Notes: generated by a model from the letters alone, not told the origin. A stretch of DNA of 64,000 nucleotides from CAWGMT01 sp963823675 (GCA_963823675.1 CAWGMT010000010.1:372001-436000); one strand, 5' to 3'. Counted from the stretch's first letter, positions 42,101 through 51,366 are shown. Translations and numbers: made by a program.

Positions 42101-45100
42101 AGGTCCTCTCCAACCTCGACAGCTCGACCAGCACCGAAACCGACGCCGAGACCGACCAGGGCACCGACAGCGACACGCTGGCGGACGGGGCGGATACCGA
42201 CTGCTACTCCGACGGCGAGACCGACTCGGTGACGGTCGTGGGGTTCGAGGGCGACACGCCGACCGACATCGAATCGAGCGCCGTGACGATCGGCGCCGGC
42301 TATGCCGTCACCGCCGGGTATGCGTTCAGCAGCGTCGCCGACAACGGTGCCGTCAGCTCGGTGACCACCAGCGAAACCGACACGGACGATGCCTCGGATT
42401 CATCTACCGAGTCGGTCAGCGACGGCGGCGAATCCGACTCCACGAGCGAAAGCGACACCGAGTCGGCCACCGACAGCTCCGCCGAAACCGACGTCGAAAC
42501 CACCAGCGAAACCGACACGACCAGCCTGTCGCTCGGGACCGCAGGTGTTGTGCTCTCGGGCACGGGTTATGAGCTCGATACCGCAGTCGACGACTTTACC
42601 GAAAACGATAGCGACACCGGCGGCTCGAGCGATCAGCAAACCGACACCGATTCCGACGACCTCGGCGGGAACACGACCTCCGATAGTCTCAGCTCCAGCG
42701 AGGTTGACACCGAGTCTGGCTCGGGCACCGCTGGTGGCTCCGCTCAGTCGAGCAGCACGCTCAACGTCGGTTACGGCCCGGGGCAGGTCGTCACGGGCGG
42801 CACGCAGACCGAGGGTGACAGCGACGCCGAGTCGTTGACCGAGACCGTCGATGACACGAGCAGCGATTCGAGCCCGGAATCGGAGACCGACTCCGACATC
42901 GAGGCGGCGGACGGATCGAGCGATACGTTCAGCACGACCGAAAGCGATGTCGACAGCCATCACGAGACGGACGGCGACTCCTCGACGGCTGGCGACAGCG
43001 AGACGGTCGTCCTGGGCGCGGGGAATGACGTCCTGAGCGGCAATTCCACGTCGAGCGAAACCGATACGGGCGACGATAACAGCACGGATGCCGACACGGC
43101 CACAACCACCACGAGCGAGAGCGATTCATACACGGACACGGTTGGGGGCGAGACCACCACGGATCAGGTGACCGGCGTGTCAACCGAAACCGACGCCGTC
43201 ACGGACACCGAGAACGACGCGCCGACCAACACCGAGGAGTCTACCGACTCGACCGGCCCGGCGGGGATCTTGCTCGGCGGAACGACCCAGGATTCGCTCA
43301 ACGACGTCGGCACTGACAGCGAGACCGCTGACGACGTTGAGGTGGATTCGGACACGGACACGGCTTCGGAGGCGGATGATTCCAGCGCCGACTCAGACTT
43401 TAGCGACGACGAGCCGGATACGTTCCGCGAGACCGACACACTCACCGGCTCGTGCACCCAACCCTACACGCTGAGCGAGCTGAGTGAAATCGATCTTGGC
43501 GCCGGCGGGGTCATCGCCGACGGCGCGAATGAATCGGTGGAAACCGACAACGGCACGGGAAGCTGGAGCTCGACGACCGAAGGTGCCGACACGCACACCA
43601 CGACGCTTCTGGACGACGAATTGGACACGGGAGATTCCACGTCGCTCGGCGAGTCCGACGTCGAGAGCGGAACATTCTCGTCCTCGGGAACGTCAACATC
43701 GTCCTTCGATGAGTACGACTCGACAACCGAGGCGCTCGGCAACATCGGCGCGGTCGTCGGCGGCAGCCTCACCACGAGCGTCTCCGATAGCTCGGGAGCG
43801 TCGAACAGCGCGTCCGAAACCGACGGCATGTCGGAAAGCCTGAACGATCACACGATAGACTACGAAGAAGACTTTGAGTCTGACACCGAGCCGGAACAGG
43901 AATCGGGTAGCTACGCTCTAATCGATTCCGGTTCGTGGGGCACCACGCTGATCGAGACGCTGGCCGAGACCCTCGCGGGTGATGGCGTCGTTGCGACCGG
44001 CGACGAGAGCCAGTCGATCGACGATACCTCCGCGCAGACCACGACCGAGACCGGACACCCCACCGAGACGACGACCGATTCGGCCTCGGACGTCACAACG
44101 ACGGTGACCACGACAACCGCCTTGACCAGTACCGCCAACGAATCCGACGAGGATTGGGCGACCGAGAGCCTGGGTACGAGCGCCACGATCTCAGGCGGCT
44201 CGGACTGCCTCACGACCAGCAGCCTCGACGAATCGACCTACAGCGAAAACGGCTCCGGCACCGAGTCCTCCAGCGATACCGACTTCGGATTCGACGAATC
44301 CGACATCGGGCCCGGTTCCGGCAGCCTGACCATCGGGGGAGGCTCGGGATCCTCGTCGAGTCTTTTCGAGCAGACGATTGGTGACATTCTCGCGCAAGGA
44401 GGCGCCATCGCCTCGGGCAGCCTGACCTACACCGGCACCACGTCGGATTCCGACATCCAGACCACGACGGAGTCTGGTACGGAGGACACCACCGACGAGC
44501 TGACGCCGCTCCCAACCGAGACCGCCTCGTACGGCATCACCACGACCACCGCCGACAACGACTCGGCCTCGGAGAGCGGGACCGAGAGCCTGACCCAAGG
44601 TGGTGCGATTTCTGGAGGTTCGGCATCCTTTAGCTGGTCGGAGGGAGACTCGGTCAATCAGAGCCTGTCGATTTCCGGCCTCGACGCGTACCTGGACATC
44701 AGCGACTCGAACACCGACAGCTACGGCTTCGGCGAATCGGGCACGGAGTCCATCACCACCGGAGGTGCCGACGCGCCAGGGACAATTGGGTTTCTGTGGA
44801 CACAGATGGGAACCGACGATTACCAGATCGAGCAGGCCAACGACGTGTCCACCCCCAGCATGAGTTACGACGTCTCCCTGATCGATACGATCAGCTCCTC
44901 CTGGTGCGATGCCGGCGTCGATTCGCTGACCGATGACGATGTGCTCGCCGGAGAGACCGACAACTGGACGTGGGATTTCTCGCACTCGCTTTGCGACTCG
45001 GCGACCGAAGTCCTCGGGGACGCCGGCGCCGCGTCGGGTTGGGAGAATCCCAGCGGAAGCTACGATCAACTTTATAATATCGCCGACGTCGGTAGCGACA

Positions 45101-47400
45101 CCCTCGGCACCGACACGAGCGAAAGCGGATCGATGACGCTCGACAGCAGCGGCGAGACCTACACGATCCTCCAGTCAAGCGGGGGCTACGTCGCATTAGA
45201 CTGGACCGTGCCTTCCATCTACGGGGGCGGGGCCGTGAGTTTGTTTTACGACACCTCTAATTCTTTCAGCATTTCCGAAGTGGGATGTGACGGTCTGTCC
45301 GGCTCTCTCAGCTCGGCGAGCAATTCTTACACGATCGACGACTACTATGACGGCAGCGACGGCTACAGCGCATCGTGGTCCACCGACGGGGGGTCGGCGG
45401 ACGCTCAAAACGCAGGCACGGACACGTCAAGCCTCCAGGCTGTGGGGACGAATTCCATCGCATCCTCCGGCACAACCCAGTCGTCAACCAGTTTCGACTA
45501 CAACTCGCTTGACACGGCCAGCGGGGAACGCACCGTGAATGGAGTGTACGTCCGGACTGTGGACGGGGAGTCGCATTCGGATCCATTCCAGTACACCGGC
45601 ACTGGCACGTTCTTCGGTACCCTCGCGGATAACGTCTGGTACTCCGAGACTGCCGGCGCCACCGAGGGTTCTTACTCTTTTGTCTCGCAGTCGGAGTCTT
45701 CCGGCGACCTCACTGGAAGCGACCAGGACAATGGAACGTGGTCATCAGAAACCGACTCGAGCTGGGCCCCGGACATGCTGACGGAGGTCGGAAGCAAGGC
45801 GCTGACGGGCACCTGGGCCGGCGAAACGTGGGGTGATTTGACGACTTCATCGGCGACCGAAGGCACGCTACCGGGCGGCGACTTACTCGATCTCGTATAT
45901 CCCAATCCTGGTGGTGGTCCGTCTCTCATCCCAGAGAACGACACGGACACGATTTTGTCGTCGATCGACGAACAACTCGCGTCCGGTCTCGACCCTGTGG
46001 CCGCCATCAACATCCTCTTCGTGGATTACAATCCTTCCCCATGGGAATTTGCCTACCTGGGCGGTACGACCATCACCGATCGAGCGACCGAGGGAAGCCC
46101 GTATACATTCGATTCGTATATTGTGAATTCGTATGGGTCCTCAGCGCCGGACACGGACAGCGCGACCCCGAACGGGCTGCCTGGTGAGGAGGTAGCAAGG
46201 CTTGGGTATTTCGCCGAGAACTACGCGACCCCAGACGGCGCCTCTCGCAGCGCCGCGCCGGATCCCACCGCCACGCTCGTCGGACTCGCCGCCGGCTGGC
46301 GCAACCCCGCCGACATCACAATCCCGACCTTGGCGGGCAGCGAAGCATCGGGCGGCGAGGGAGGGGACGCGATCATCGCGGGCAGTTCGGGCTCGACGAC
46401 CGGGGACAACGCCGGCGCGTCTTCGGCCTCGGGGTCGGGTGTTTCGACCTCATCGGCGTCGAGCGGCAACGACAGCCAAGGGCTCGGCGATGCGGCGCCG
46501 ATGGACGATGGGTCCAGCGGGCAGGGCAGTAACCTGACACCTTGGGCGGAGGGAATCAAGGCCTTCGGAGCGAGCATCTGGGAGAACACTGGCGGCGCGC
46601 TGTATAATCGGTTCGTCAGCAACGGTGAGAAAGTGGGTGCTGGATACGGCGCCGCGGCAAATGCGGGCAGCAATAGCAGTATCGGTATCGGCCTCGGCCC
46701 CATCCAGCGGGAGCAGCTCGCCAATCAGATCGCCGATCCGAGCGCCCAGACCGCGGCCACCGAGACCACGGTCGGTCAATACCAGGCGGCGAATGCGCGG
46801 AGCCTCGGGAACTTCGTACAGGCGAGGGTTGAGGAGTCCCAGGCGGTCGGTGAGGGCGTCGTGGCCGGGGTCGAGATGGGCGTCGACGTCTACACGATCG
46901 TCCAGACCGGCGGTGCAATCAGAGGAGCGGCTGGCAGGATCGCGGCCGGACGGGCGGCGGCCGGGGCGGGTGCCGCCCCGACGAGCGGGTTGGGACCCGC
47001 CGGAGCGGGCGCTACCGAATCTGGCGGCCAGTTGACCAAGAATGCTTGCGGTATGGCATGTGGGCAGAGGGTGCTGCGCCAGGAGGGGATCGAAGTTTTC
47101 CAGTCGAATCTAACGCAGGGCTTCTATAAGGGGCTTACACCCAAGGATCTCGCCGCAAACTTGAATCGCTTCAAGCCGGGGTGGACGGGAGGCTTCTACT
47201 ACCCAACAGCCCAAGAACTCGCCGGTCTCGCAAGCCGGGGCTCTGTCATCACGCGACTTGGCGGTAATCCGGGGCACTTCGTCGTGGTGGAAGCGATCGA
47301 GAACGGCGTCGTAAGGTTTTGGGACCCAGCGTCAAATGCTATTCGGTCCGAAGCAGCCAGTTCTTTTGTTGAGAAGGTGAGCGGCGTGGTATTCAGGTAA
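39169..47400 (+). CDS. giant acidic repeat protein with C-terminal papain/C39-like toxin domain (polymorphic toxin)
   Basis: 2743 residues, uninterrupted. Layout: N-terminal region (1-130) with no signal peptide; Gly/Ser/Ala/Pro-rich stretch (130-400); about 1850 residues of Ser/Asp/Thr/Glu-rich sequence in which some 18 beta-type cores of the form 'ESLTQGGAISGGSASFSW' alternate with acidic linkers; a conserved linker ('NPSPWEFAYLGGTTITDRAT', near 2287-2451); an Ala-rich pre-toxin; and a final domain of 120 residues. That domain has 'NACGMACGQ' (Cys near 2625), 'NPGHFVVVE' (His near 2703) and 'VVRFWDP' (Asp near 2718), the Cys-His-Asp order of papain/C39-like peptidases. The linker is repeated in the orphan cassette at 49.9 kb. 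I infer a secreted contact toxin. The export route is unknown. Confidence 0.75.
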   Translation: MPRKPTDPRPDRCYIPLPADLPLDRLRSASAIVAPPGFGLLPMSLASLFANPGPDAQALSFQVQTQTLTLGDEGSSSAEAAVSYSLTAGGAWGDSLSVEGRIPTLSVSLTSLAIGQENTGTVLESANATHSAAGGGAMRGRGGSGGLSARPPGPGANAQPLSGRAGAPSFFGAGFSGGASRNGGHGGGAQFPSGSAPGSQTTPGQATNAAGLQGATAGSQNQSLVSTSGTSSSASPSSQAGRAGHATVQNFGPQNSPSTSLGPAGLANRSGSTGGQSALGLGQTSGLPSLGGSSAASAQLGLGGSGKSAASSAPNEPTFAGPTVAWSGAGSSVSGSTTSLSPFGRSSGSGSQSGASAPPSSSPPTGRSAPNGGGGSSGAPAGAAAMLKPVGGGGGGIFAQAYRFQQAPPYAAPYSSGPVVEDAQAPPFITLNALILSYIDGALASIVPFQTTSSPVVTDPPSLSITASDGLGTYTLSASADYEINTTHGHLALFGTTVTATFDYSYGEDGDTPDGASFTLSDTGGATLSLGSSTGTGTSLTHPLSGTLTGSDSYELTQVLAQSDAVAGSYSSNVNSTDTVGGSDSFTLGETQCETLNSSGSITGGWDTYTFNESGTDTSSASDLESDSVSGVSGVSQSDSAASGSTGSGGYTFHALGTDTMGSLGFLPAGSNQFTWGESDSEGTSTSDSASDAVTGDVDATDVATDAEALNSSETNGETGSENFSSTEGSSYGWTETVGYAYNSSSTDVDTGADAESETDSAEAIDTDADGDAFSTSTNDADNGTVNSTLRDTGSQTLNASQYITGGNSTFTWSQQITDTDTAAETSSVSESSTESDSVGFLGFTITQWADESSSEAETAGDASAATDDGIDSSNETDAGNESLGSYGVVFSGAVTVTLGGALTDDENATDADADTTTWTGGLTDYPAGVQDTDEVSDGEGDQDNLSESDTDTSTILSDTTTLTLGGGGMVVGSASTEVLSNLDSSTSTETDAETDQGTDSDTLADGADTDCYSDGETDSVTVVGFEGDTPTDIESSAVTIGAGYAVTAGYAFSSVADNGAVSSVTTSETDTDDASDSSTESVSDGGESDSTSESDTESATDSSAETDVETTSETDTTSLSLGTAGVVLSGTGYELDTAVDDFTENDSDTGGSSDQQTDTDSDDLGGNTTSDSLSSSEVDTESGSGTAGGSAQSSSTLNVGYGPGQVVTGGTQTEGDSDAESLTETVDDTSSDSSPESETDSDIEAADGSSDTFSTTESDVDSHHETDGDSSTAGDSETVVLGAGNDVLSGNSTSSETDTGDDNSTDADTATTTTSESDSYTDTVGGETTTDQVTGVSTETDAVTDTENDAPTNTEESTDSTGPAGILLGGTTQDSLNDVGTDSETADDVEVDSDTDTASEADDSSADSDFSDDEPDTFRETDTLTGSCTQPYTLSELSEIDLGAGGVIADGANESVETDNGTGSWSSTTEGADTHTTTLLDDELDTGDSTSLGESDVESGTFSSSGTSTSSFDEYDSTTEALGNIGAVVGGSLTTSVSDSSGASNSASETDGMSESLNDHTIDYEEDFESDTEPEQESGSYALIDSGSWGTTLIETLAETLAGDGVVATGDESQSIDDTSAQTTTETGHPTETTTDSASDVTTTVTTTTALTSTANESDEDWATESLGTSATISGGSDCLTTSSLDESTYSENGSGTESSSDTDFGFDESDIGPGSGSLTIGGGSGSSSSLFEQTIGDILAQGGAIASGSLTYTGTTSDSDIQTTTESGTEDTTDELTPLPTETASYGITTTTADNDSASESGTESLTQGGAISGGSASFSWSEGDSVNQSLSISGLDAYLDISDSNTDSYGFGESGTESITTGGADAPGTIGFLWTQMGTDDYQIEQANDVSTPSMSYDVSLIDTISSSWCDAGVDSLTDDDVLAGETDNWTWDFSHSLCDSATEVLGDAGAASGWENPSGSYDQLYNIADVGSDTLGTDTSESGSMTLDSSGETYTILQSSGGYVALDWTVPSIYGGGAVSLFYDTSNSFSISEVGCDGLSGSLSSASNSYTIDDYYDGSDGYSASWSTDGGSADAQNAGTDTSSLQAVGTNSIASSGTTQSSTSFDYNSLDTASGERTVNGVYVRTVDGESHSDPFQYTGTGTFFGTLADNVWYSETAGATEGSYSFVSQSESSGDLTGSDQDNGTWSSETDSSWAPDMLTEVGSKALTGTWAGETWGDLTTSSATEGTLPGGDLLDLVYPNPGGGPSLIPENDTDTILSSIDEQLASGLDPVAAINILFVDYNPSPWEFAYLGGTTITDRATEGSPYTFDSYIVNSYGSSAPDTDSATPNGLPGEEVARLGYFAENYATPDGASRSAAPDPTATLVGLAAGWRNPADITIPTLAGSEASGGEGGDAIIAGSSGSTTGDNAGASSASGSGVSTSSASSGNDSQGLGDAAPMDDGSSGQGSNLTPWAEGIKAFGASIWENTGGALYNRFVSNGEKVGAGYGAAANAGSNSSIGIGLGPIQREQLANQIADPSAQTAATETTVGQYQAANARSLGNFVQARVEESQAVGEGVVAGVEMGVDVYTIVQTGGAIRGAAGRIAAGRAAAGAGAAPTSGLGPAGAGATESGGQLTKNACGMACGQRVLRQEGIEVFQSNLTQGFYKGLTPKDLAANLNRFKPGWTGGFYYPTAQELAGLASRGSVITRLGGNPGHFVVVEAIENGVVRFWDPASNAIRSEAASSFVEKVSGVVFR

Positions 47401-47421
47401 CATTTGAGGAGGAGGCTTGCC

Positions 47422-47700
47422 GTGAGTTTGGCACACATCGTGGTGAAGTACCACAATCGCCGCATGCTGCTGACCGTTGACGCCAATGCCCTCTTCGCCG
47501 CTCTATTCGACGCATATGGTGACGAGGTAGCTGTCGAGTTCAAGCCGATGAATGAAATGGAACGGCGTGAATCGACCGACGAAACCAAGGGATTACGGCT
47601 TGTCCGGGACCGTTTCCGGGTCTTCGAGGTGTCCGACTCAGACGTGATAACGCGCCGGCCAGACATCGAACAAACCGCCGTTTCCAGGGGGGTCAAATAG
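47422..47700 (+). CDS. putative immunity protein for the C39-like toxin
   Basis: 92 residues from GTG 47422, preceded by GAGGAGGAGG at 47405-47414 with good spacing. It begins 'MSLAHIVVKYHNRRMLLTVD' and is small, soluble and charged. I recognise no family. Its position 21 bp after a toxin-domain stop, on the same strand and with a strong ribosome-binding site, is the only evidence for the immunity role. Confidence 0.55.
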   Translation: MSLAHIVVKYHNRRMLLTVDANALFAALFDAYGDEVAVEFKPMNEMERRESTDETKGLRLVRDRFRVFEVSDSDVITRRPDIEQTAVSRGVK

Positions 47701-47701
47701 A

Positions 47702-48247
47702 AGCGGGAGACCCCGGCGGTCGGGTTCGGCCTCAACCCGTCCGCCGGCACGACCCTCCTCCTCGGCGCCGGCCGCGGCTGGTCCAGGGGCCGCCACGGCA
47801 CCGGCTGAAGCGGTTGCGGCGAAGGGGGCGGGACTTGCTCCAGGAACAAACGTCGTCAGAAACGAAGGTGTGCCCGCAAGTCGAGTAGGCACCGGGCGTG
47901 CAGTCAGCATCTACGGGGAAGGTGAAGCGGCAGGAGCAGGCTTTACAGATGCCGCTGCCGAGGCACGGTATGCGAATGGGCGTCCTCTCACCTCAACTCT
48001 GCCAGAGGGGTCAGCAAGTGACCTTGCCCTGCGGGATGCACCGTTGTCGGCTACTACCCGAGCGGAATTGCAAAGACTGGCACAGCCAGGCGCACGGATT
48101 ACTTACGCCAACGCTGACGTGGAAGGGTTCCAAGCCTATGTGGACCAACTGCGGCAAACCTTCCCGAGTGCCAGGGTAGTTCATCAAGGGACGGTCACGG
48201 GTGCCGATGGCGTGCAGAGGGGCGTGGTCGTGCTGGAACTTCCGTGA
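47702..48247 (+). pseudogene. orphan toxin C-terminal module (start missing)
   Basis: An open frame of 180 codons without a proper start. It opens with an Ala/Pro/Gly-rich stretch like the giant protein's pre-toxin, then 'GRAVSIYGEGEAAGAGFTDA' and 'GARITYANADVEGFQAYVDQ', and ends 'GVQRGVVVLELP'. The tail has the alternating beta/alpha pattern of a Rossmann-like fold, perhaps methyltransferase-derived, but I cannot name a family. It directly follows the first immunity gene and precedes another small gene, as displaced toxin tips do in polymorphic toxin loci. An in-frame GTG near 47870 might allow expression of the tail alone. Confidence 0.5.
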
Positions 48248-48272
48248 CGGGCCGACCGAGAGGTGCACAGCA

Positions 48273-48680
48273 ATGAGACTTCCTAATGCTTATCAAAGTT
48301 GTCTCTCCATTGAGGAGCAAAGGCTGGTTCTGCTCCCGAATGAAGAGCCTATAGACATCCGCTCGATCAAGCGAGGAATCTTGTTCATCTTGGCACGATG
48401 GAGCGGCCCATCGCAACTGGCGTTCCGAACGCTCAACAAAGTATTGTCCTCTCTGCCGGAACTCGACGGCTTGTATTTGTACATCGCAGACACCGACAGC
48501 GACAAGACCCAAGAACTCCTCTCTGAACTTGGGGATATTCCTGCCGGTGCTGGTGAAACGTACTGGTTGGTCGAGGGACAAGTTCAACGTAAACTTTCAG
48601 GCTATAAAGAAGAGGCGTTTTCCATTCTTCGGGACTACACCCAGCATATCCTCCCCCCGGTTGAAAAAACGGGTCGCTGA
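48273..48680 (+). CDS. putative immunity protein for the second toxin module
   Basis: 135 residues from ATG 48273. It contains 'RGILFILARWSGPSQLAFRTL' and 'LDGLYLYIADTDSDKTQELL', an alternating strand/helix pattern reminiscent of a thioredoxin-like fold without active cysteines. No family is recognised with certainty. It lies 26 bp after the orphan toxin module's stop, so immunity is the contextual guess. The ribosome-binding site is weak. Confidence 0.55.
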   Translation: MRLPNAYQSCLSIEEQRLVLLPNEEPIDIRSIKRGILFILARWSGPSQLAFRTLNKVLSSLPELDGLYLYIADTDSDKTQELLSELGDIPAGAGETYWLVEGQVQRKLSGYKEEAFSILRDYTQHILPPVEKTGR

Positions 48681-48708
48681 AGCCCCGTCCCATGCCCTGC
48701 GAACGATG

Positions 48709-48810
48709 CGAGCGAACGAACAAAGCCCTGACGAGACGGTTTGTTCGTTCGTTCGCAGAGAGCCTGACCCAACGAAGCCCCGACGAGAGGGTTTGTTCGT
48801 TCGTTCGCAG
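48709..48810. repeat. 36-bp direct repeats with (GTTC)n hairpin arms
   Basis: The unit aagccctgacgagacggttt... occurs at 48723-48758 and 48775-48810 with two differences. Each ends in a tetranucleotide run, ttgttcgttcgttcgcag. The first run can pair with gcgaacgaacaaa at 48712-48724, giving a strong hairpin just after the immunity gene stop. It may act as a terminator or mark a recombination point. Confidence 0.65.
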
Positions 48811-48870
48811 CGACGCTGCCCCTACCAACAACCCCAACGCCCCAACACTATCCACGCCAGCGGTGAACGG

Positions 48871-49809
48871 CTACGCCAGGGCTTCGCTCAACGCCGCCTC
48901 GAAGCAGGTCGTGCAATACTCGTCGCCGACCCGATCGACTTCGGCTCCGCATGAGCACTTCGATGGAGATGACCCTTCCTCCGGTTCGGCGTGAGCGTGG
49001 TTGCCACGCATGGCGGTTATAATCGTCGGAACGTGACCACTCCCAATCGATACATCGGGCGTGGGCGTGATGTCTCCCCCGCCTCCCACGTCTTCCCCTG
49101 CGGACATCTCATGCGAACGAATCAAGTCTGCCGCACTGATCGGCAGCGAAGGAACTTCGCTCGCAACGACGGCGGCATCTTCGTCGGCGTCGCCGCCCAT
49201 CGTGAACGTGAAGACCCCACTCTCCGGGTCGGAGGACAGTGACGTTCCCGGCCACCAGCATTCCCCAGGACGCCCGCCGCTCTCGGAATGGCTCGGGCTG
49301 CGACGGGCCAGCCCTTGGAACTCAAGGACGCCCAACGCCGGCTCCATGTCGATGGATTTGATCCGATTGCCGGTGGCCTCGTGCAAGCCCGTGCGATTGA
49401 TGCCAGGCTGTCTCACGATGGCTTTGAGAAGCCGCACCGGCAATGGCTCGGATTCCAACGCACTCACGACTCCCGAGCTAACCCCGCTCTGGCTCCCGCT
49501 GAAGACGATCCTCGCCGATCCCTCGGAGTATCGCCAAACCGCCAGCGCCGCACGCAGATGCTCGATAGCCACGATCGGACTTCCATCCAGAGTGGCATAC
49601 ACCAACGCCAGTCGCATCACCTGGGCTCTTGCTCTCTCGGTCGCCCTACCAAACGCCCCGGCACGTGCCTCCGCAAGCGAAGGATAGACCCGTTCCCAGA
49701 GCACCCTGGCTTCGGCGTCACGCAGAACCCGCCCGATGGTCTTTGCCGTCGTCAGTGCGTTTCGTAGAGGACCTTTGAAGGCATCGGGACGGAAACTGGG
49801 ACGGGACGG
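48871..49809 (-). pseudogene. C-terminal fragment of a DUF3987 primase/helicase-type protein
   Basis: About 310 codons ending at the stop 48871. The N-terminal part of the fragment reads 'AEARVLWERVYPSLAEARAGAFGRATERARAQVMRLALVYATLDGS' in short motifs and 'HLRAALAVWRYSEGSARIVF', the C-terminal half of DUF3987 proteins. A winged-helix-like segment ('GINRTGLHEATGNRI') and a zinc-ribbon-like end ('CSCGAEVDRVGDEYCTTC') follow. The Walker motifs and start are missing. Upstream of about 49810 the open frame is only antisense of the toxin cassette. Such proteins belong to integrative elements, so this is a mobile-element remnant in the toxin array. Confidence 0.7.
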
Positions 49810-49863
49810 AAACTCGGACGCGATTAGTATTGTCGCCTGGCGGACGCGAGGGAAATTAACCGC

Positions 49864-51361
49864 GTGCCGGTTTCTGCTCCCATTGACGACACGAACACGT
49901 TCCTCGGGTCGATCGACGACCAGCTCGCATACATAGGCAGCTTCGTGTCCGTCACCGATATCCTCTTCGTGAGCGACAATCCTTCTCCGTGGGAATTTGC
50001 CTACCTGGGGGGTACGACCATCACCGATCGAGCGACCGAGGGAAGCCCGTATACGTTCGATTCGTATATTGCGAATTCCTACGGATCCTCGGCGCCGGAC
50101 ACCGACAGTGCTACCCCGAACGGGCTGCCTGGCGAGGAGGTAGCAAGGCTTGCGTATTTCGCCGAGAACTACTCCAACCCGGACGGCGCCTCTCGCAGCG
50201 CCGCGCCGGATCCCACCGCCACGCTCGTCGGACTCGCCGCCGCGTGGCGCAACCCAACCGACATCACGATCCCGACCTTGGCGGGCAGCGAAGCATCGGG
50301 CGGCGAGGGAGGGCACGCGATCATCGCGGGCGGTTCGGGCTCGACGACCGGGGACAACGCCGGAGCGTCTTCGGCCTCGGGGTCAGGCGGCTCGACCTCA
50401 TCGGCGTCGAGCGGCAATAACAGCCAAGGGCTCGGGGAGGCTGAGCCCATGGACGACGGCGGGGGCAGCCAGGGCAGTCATCTCACAGAGATGCAGGTTC
50501 CGGAAGGATGGGTCTCGGTCTGGAACGGCCGAGACTATGTTTTTGCCCCGCCGGGCTCATTCATTCCCGCGTACGGGTTGTTCAACCGGCAGTACGGCAT
50601 TCAAACCATCTACGTGATGACATCCGGAGAGACACGGTTTTTCAACAGATTAGGGGCGGGCTTTGCGCTTGTCGGAAACGGACTAGAGGCTGCTGGCGCG
50701 GTCGCCTGCGGAGCAACGGGGAACGTGCCGGGAGCCGTCGGCCTGGGAGCACTGGCAACCGACGGTGCTGTGGCAAACATTAACACTTTGAAAACAGGCG
50801 TACCCACAACAACCGTTTTGGCAACCGGCGTCACGGGTGCACTGAACTATGTCGTCGATGGCGAAACCGCGCAGTTTGGCGGTGCCATGGTTGACACCGC
50901 GGCGCATTTCGGGGGTTCGGTCTATGCGGCAAACCAGATCGCCAAGCTCCCGGCGGCGCTTGCGAACAAGCCAATCGGCGGACCCGCGCGCGCCAAGGCC
51001 GGCGGCAACTGCACCGAACAATGCGACACTCGGTGATTTGACCCCACAAGAAGTTCAGGAGATTCAGTCCGTAGTAGACGAAGCGGGACGACCATTAGAA
51101 GTCGTGGGATCGGCAGCACGAGGGACGCGGCGTGGTGTAGGAACCGATCTCCCAGTCGGCAAGAATGTTGGCACAACAAGAAGCGACATCGATTACTTGG
51201 TTTCTTCAGGGAGTGCGCCGTACTACAGGAGCATTCAAGGCAAGTTACCATCACTCGATCCGAAGGGGGGTATGGTGCCTGGAACGCACAACCCTTACCA
51301 GGGTCCGGGAATTCGGTTCGAACCCCATGCCCCGCCGAGGTTCATACCACAGAAGGAGTAG
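49864..51361 (+). pseudogene. orphan toxin cassette: pre-toxin linker plus nucleotidyltransferase-like toxin domain (one frameshift)
   Basis: From about 49886 to 50484 it repeats the giant protein's linker nearly exactly ('SPWEFAYLGGTTITDRATEG', 'GLPGEEVARL', 'IPTLAGSEASGGEGG'). Then it diverges to a different pre-toxin ('VPEGWVSVWNGRDYVFAPPG', 'GGAMVDTAAHFGG') and a toxin domain in another frame after an extra base near 50990. That domain has 'LEVVGSAARGTRRG' and 'TTRSDIDYLV', the GS...DxD core of the Pol-beta nucleotidyltransferase superfamily, and ends 'FIPQKE'. The second copy at 52.6 kb lacks the extra base. There is no N-terminal export or repeat part, so alone it should be silent. Confidence 0.7.
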
Positions 51362-51366
51362 AAATC

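Noticed and set aside
40300..43900. Long open frames antisense or out of frame within the giant gene
   Set aside because: They are shadows of the repetitive GAC/GAG/AGC/ACC codons and contain only Ser/Val- or Arg-rich low-complexity sequence.
49810..50316. N-terminal half of a 481-codon minus-strand open frame (48871-50316)
   Set aside because: From about 49810 upward it is the exact antisense of the conserved toxin linker, and its Arg/Gly-rich sequence has no family features. Only the part below 49810 looks like a real protein fragment.
51300..51340. tRNA-like GGTTCGAACCCC
   Set aside because: It resembles a T-loop but lies inside the toxin coding frame, with no acceptor or anticodon stem around it.
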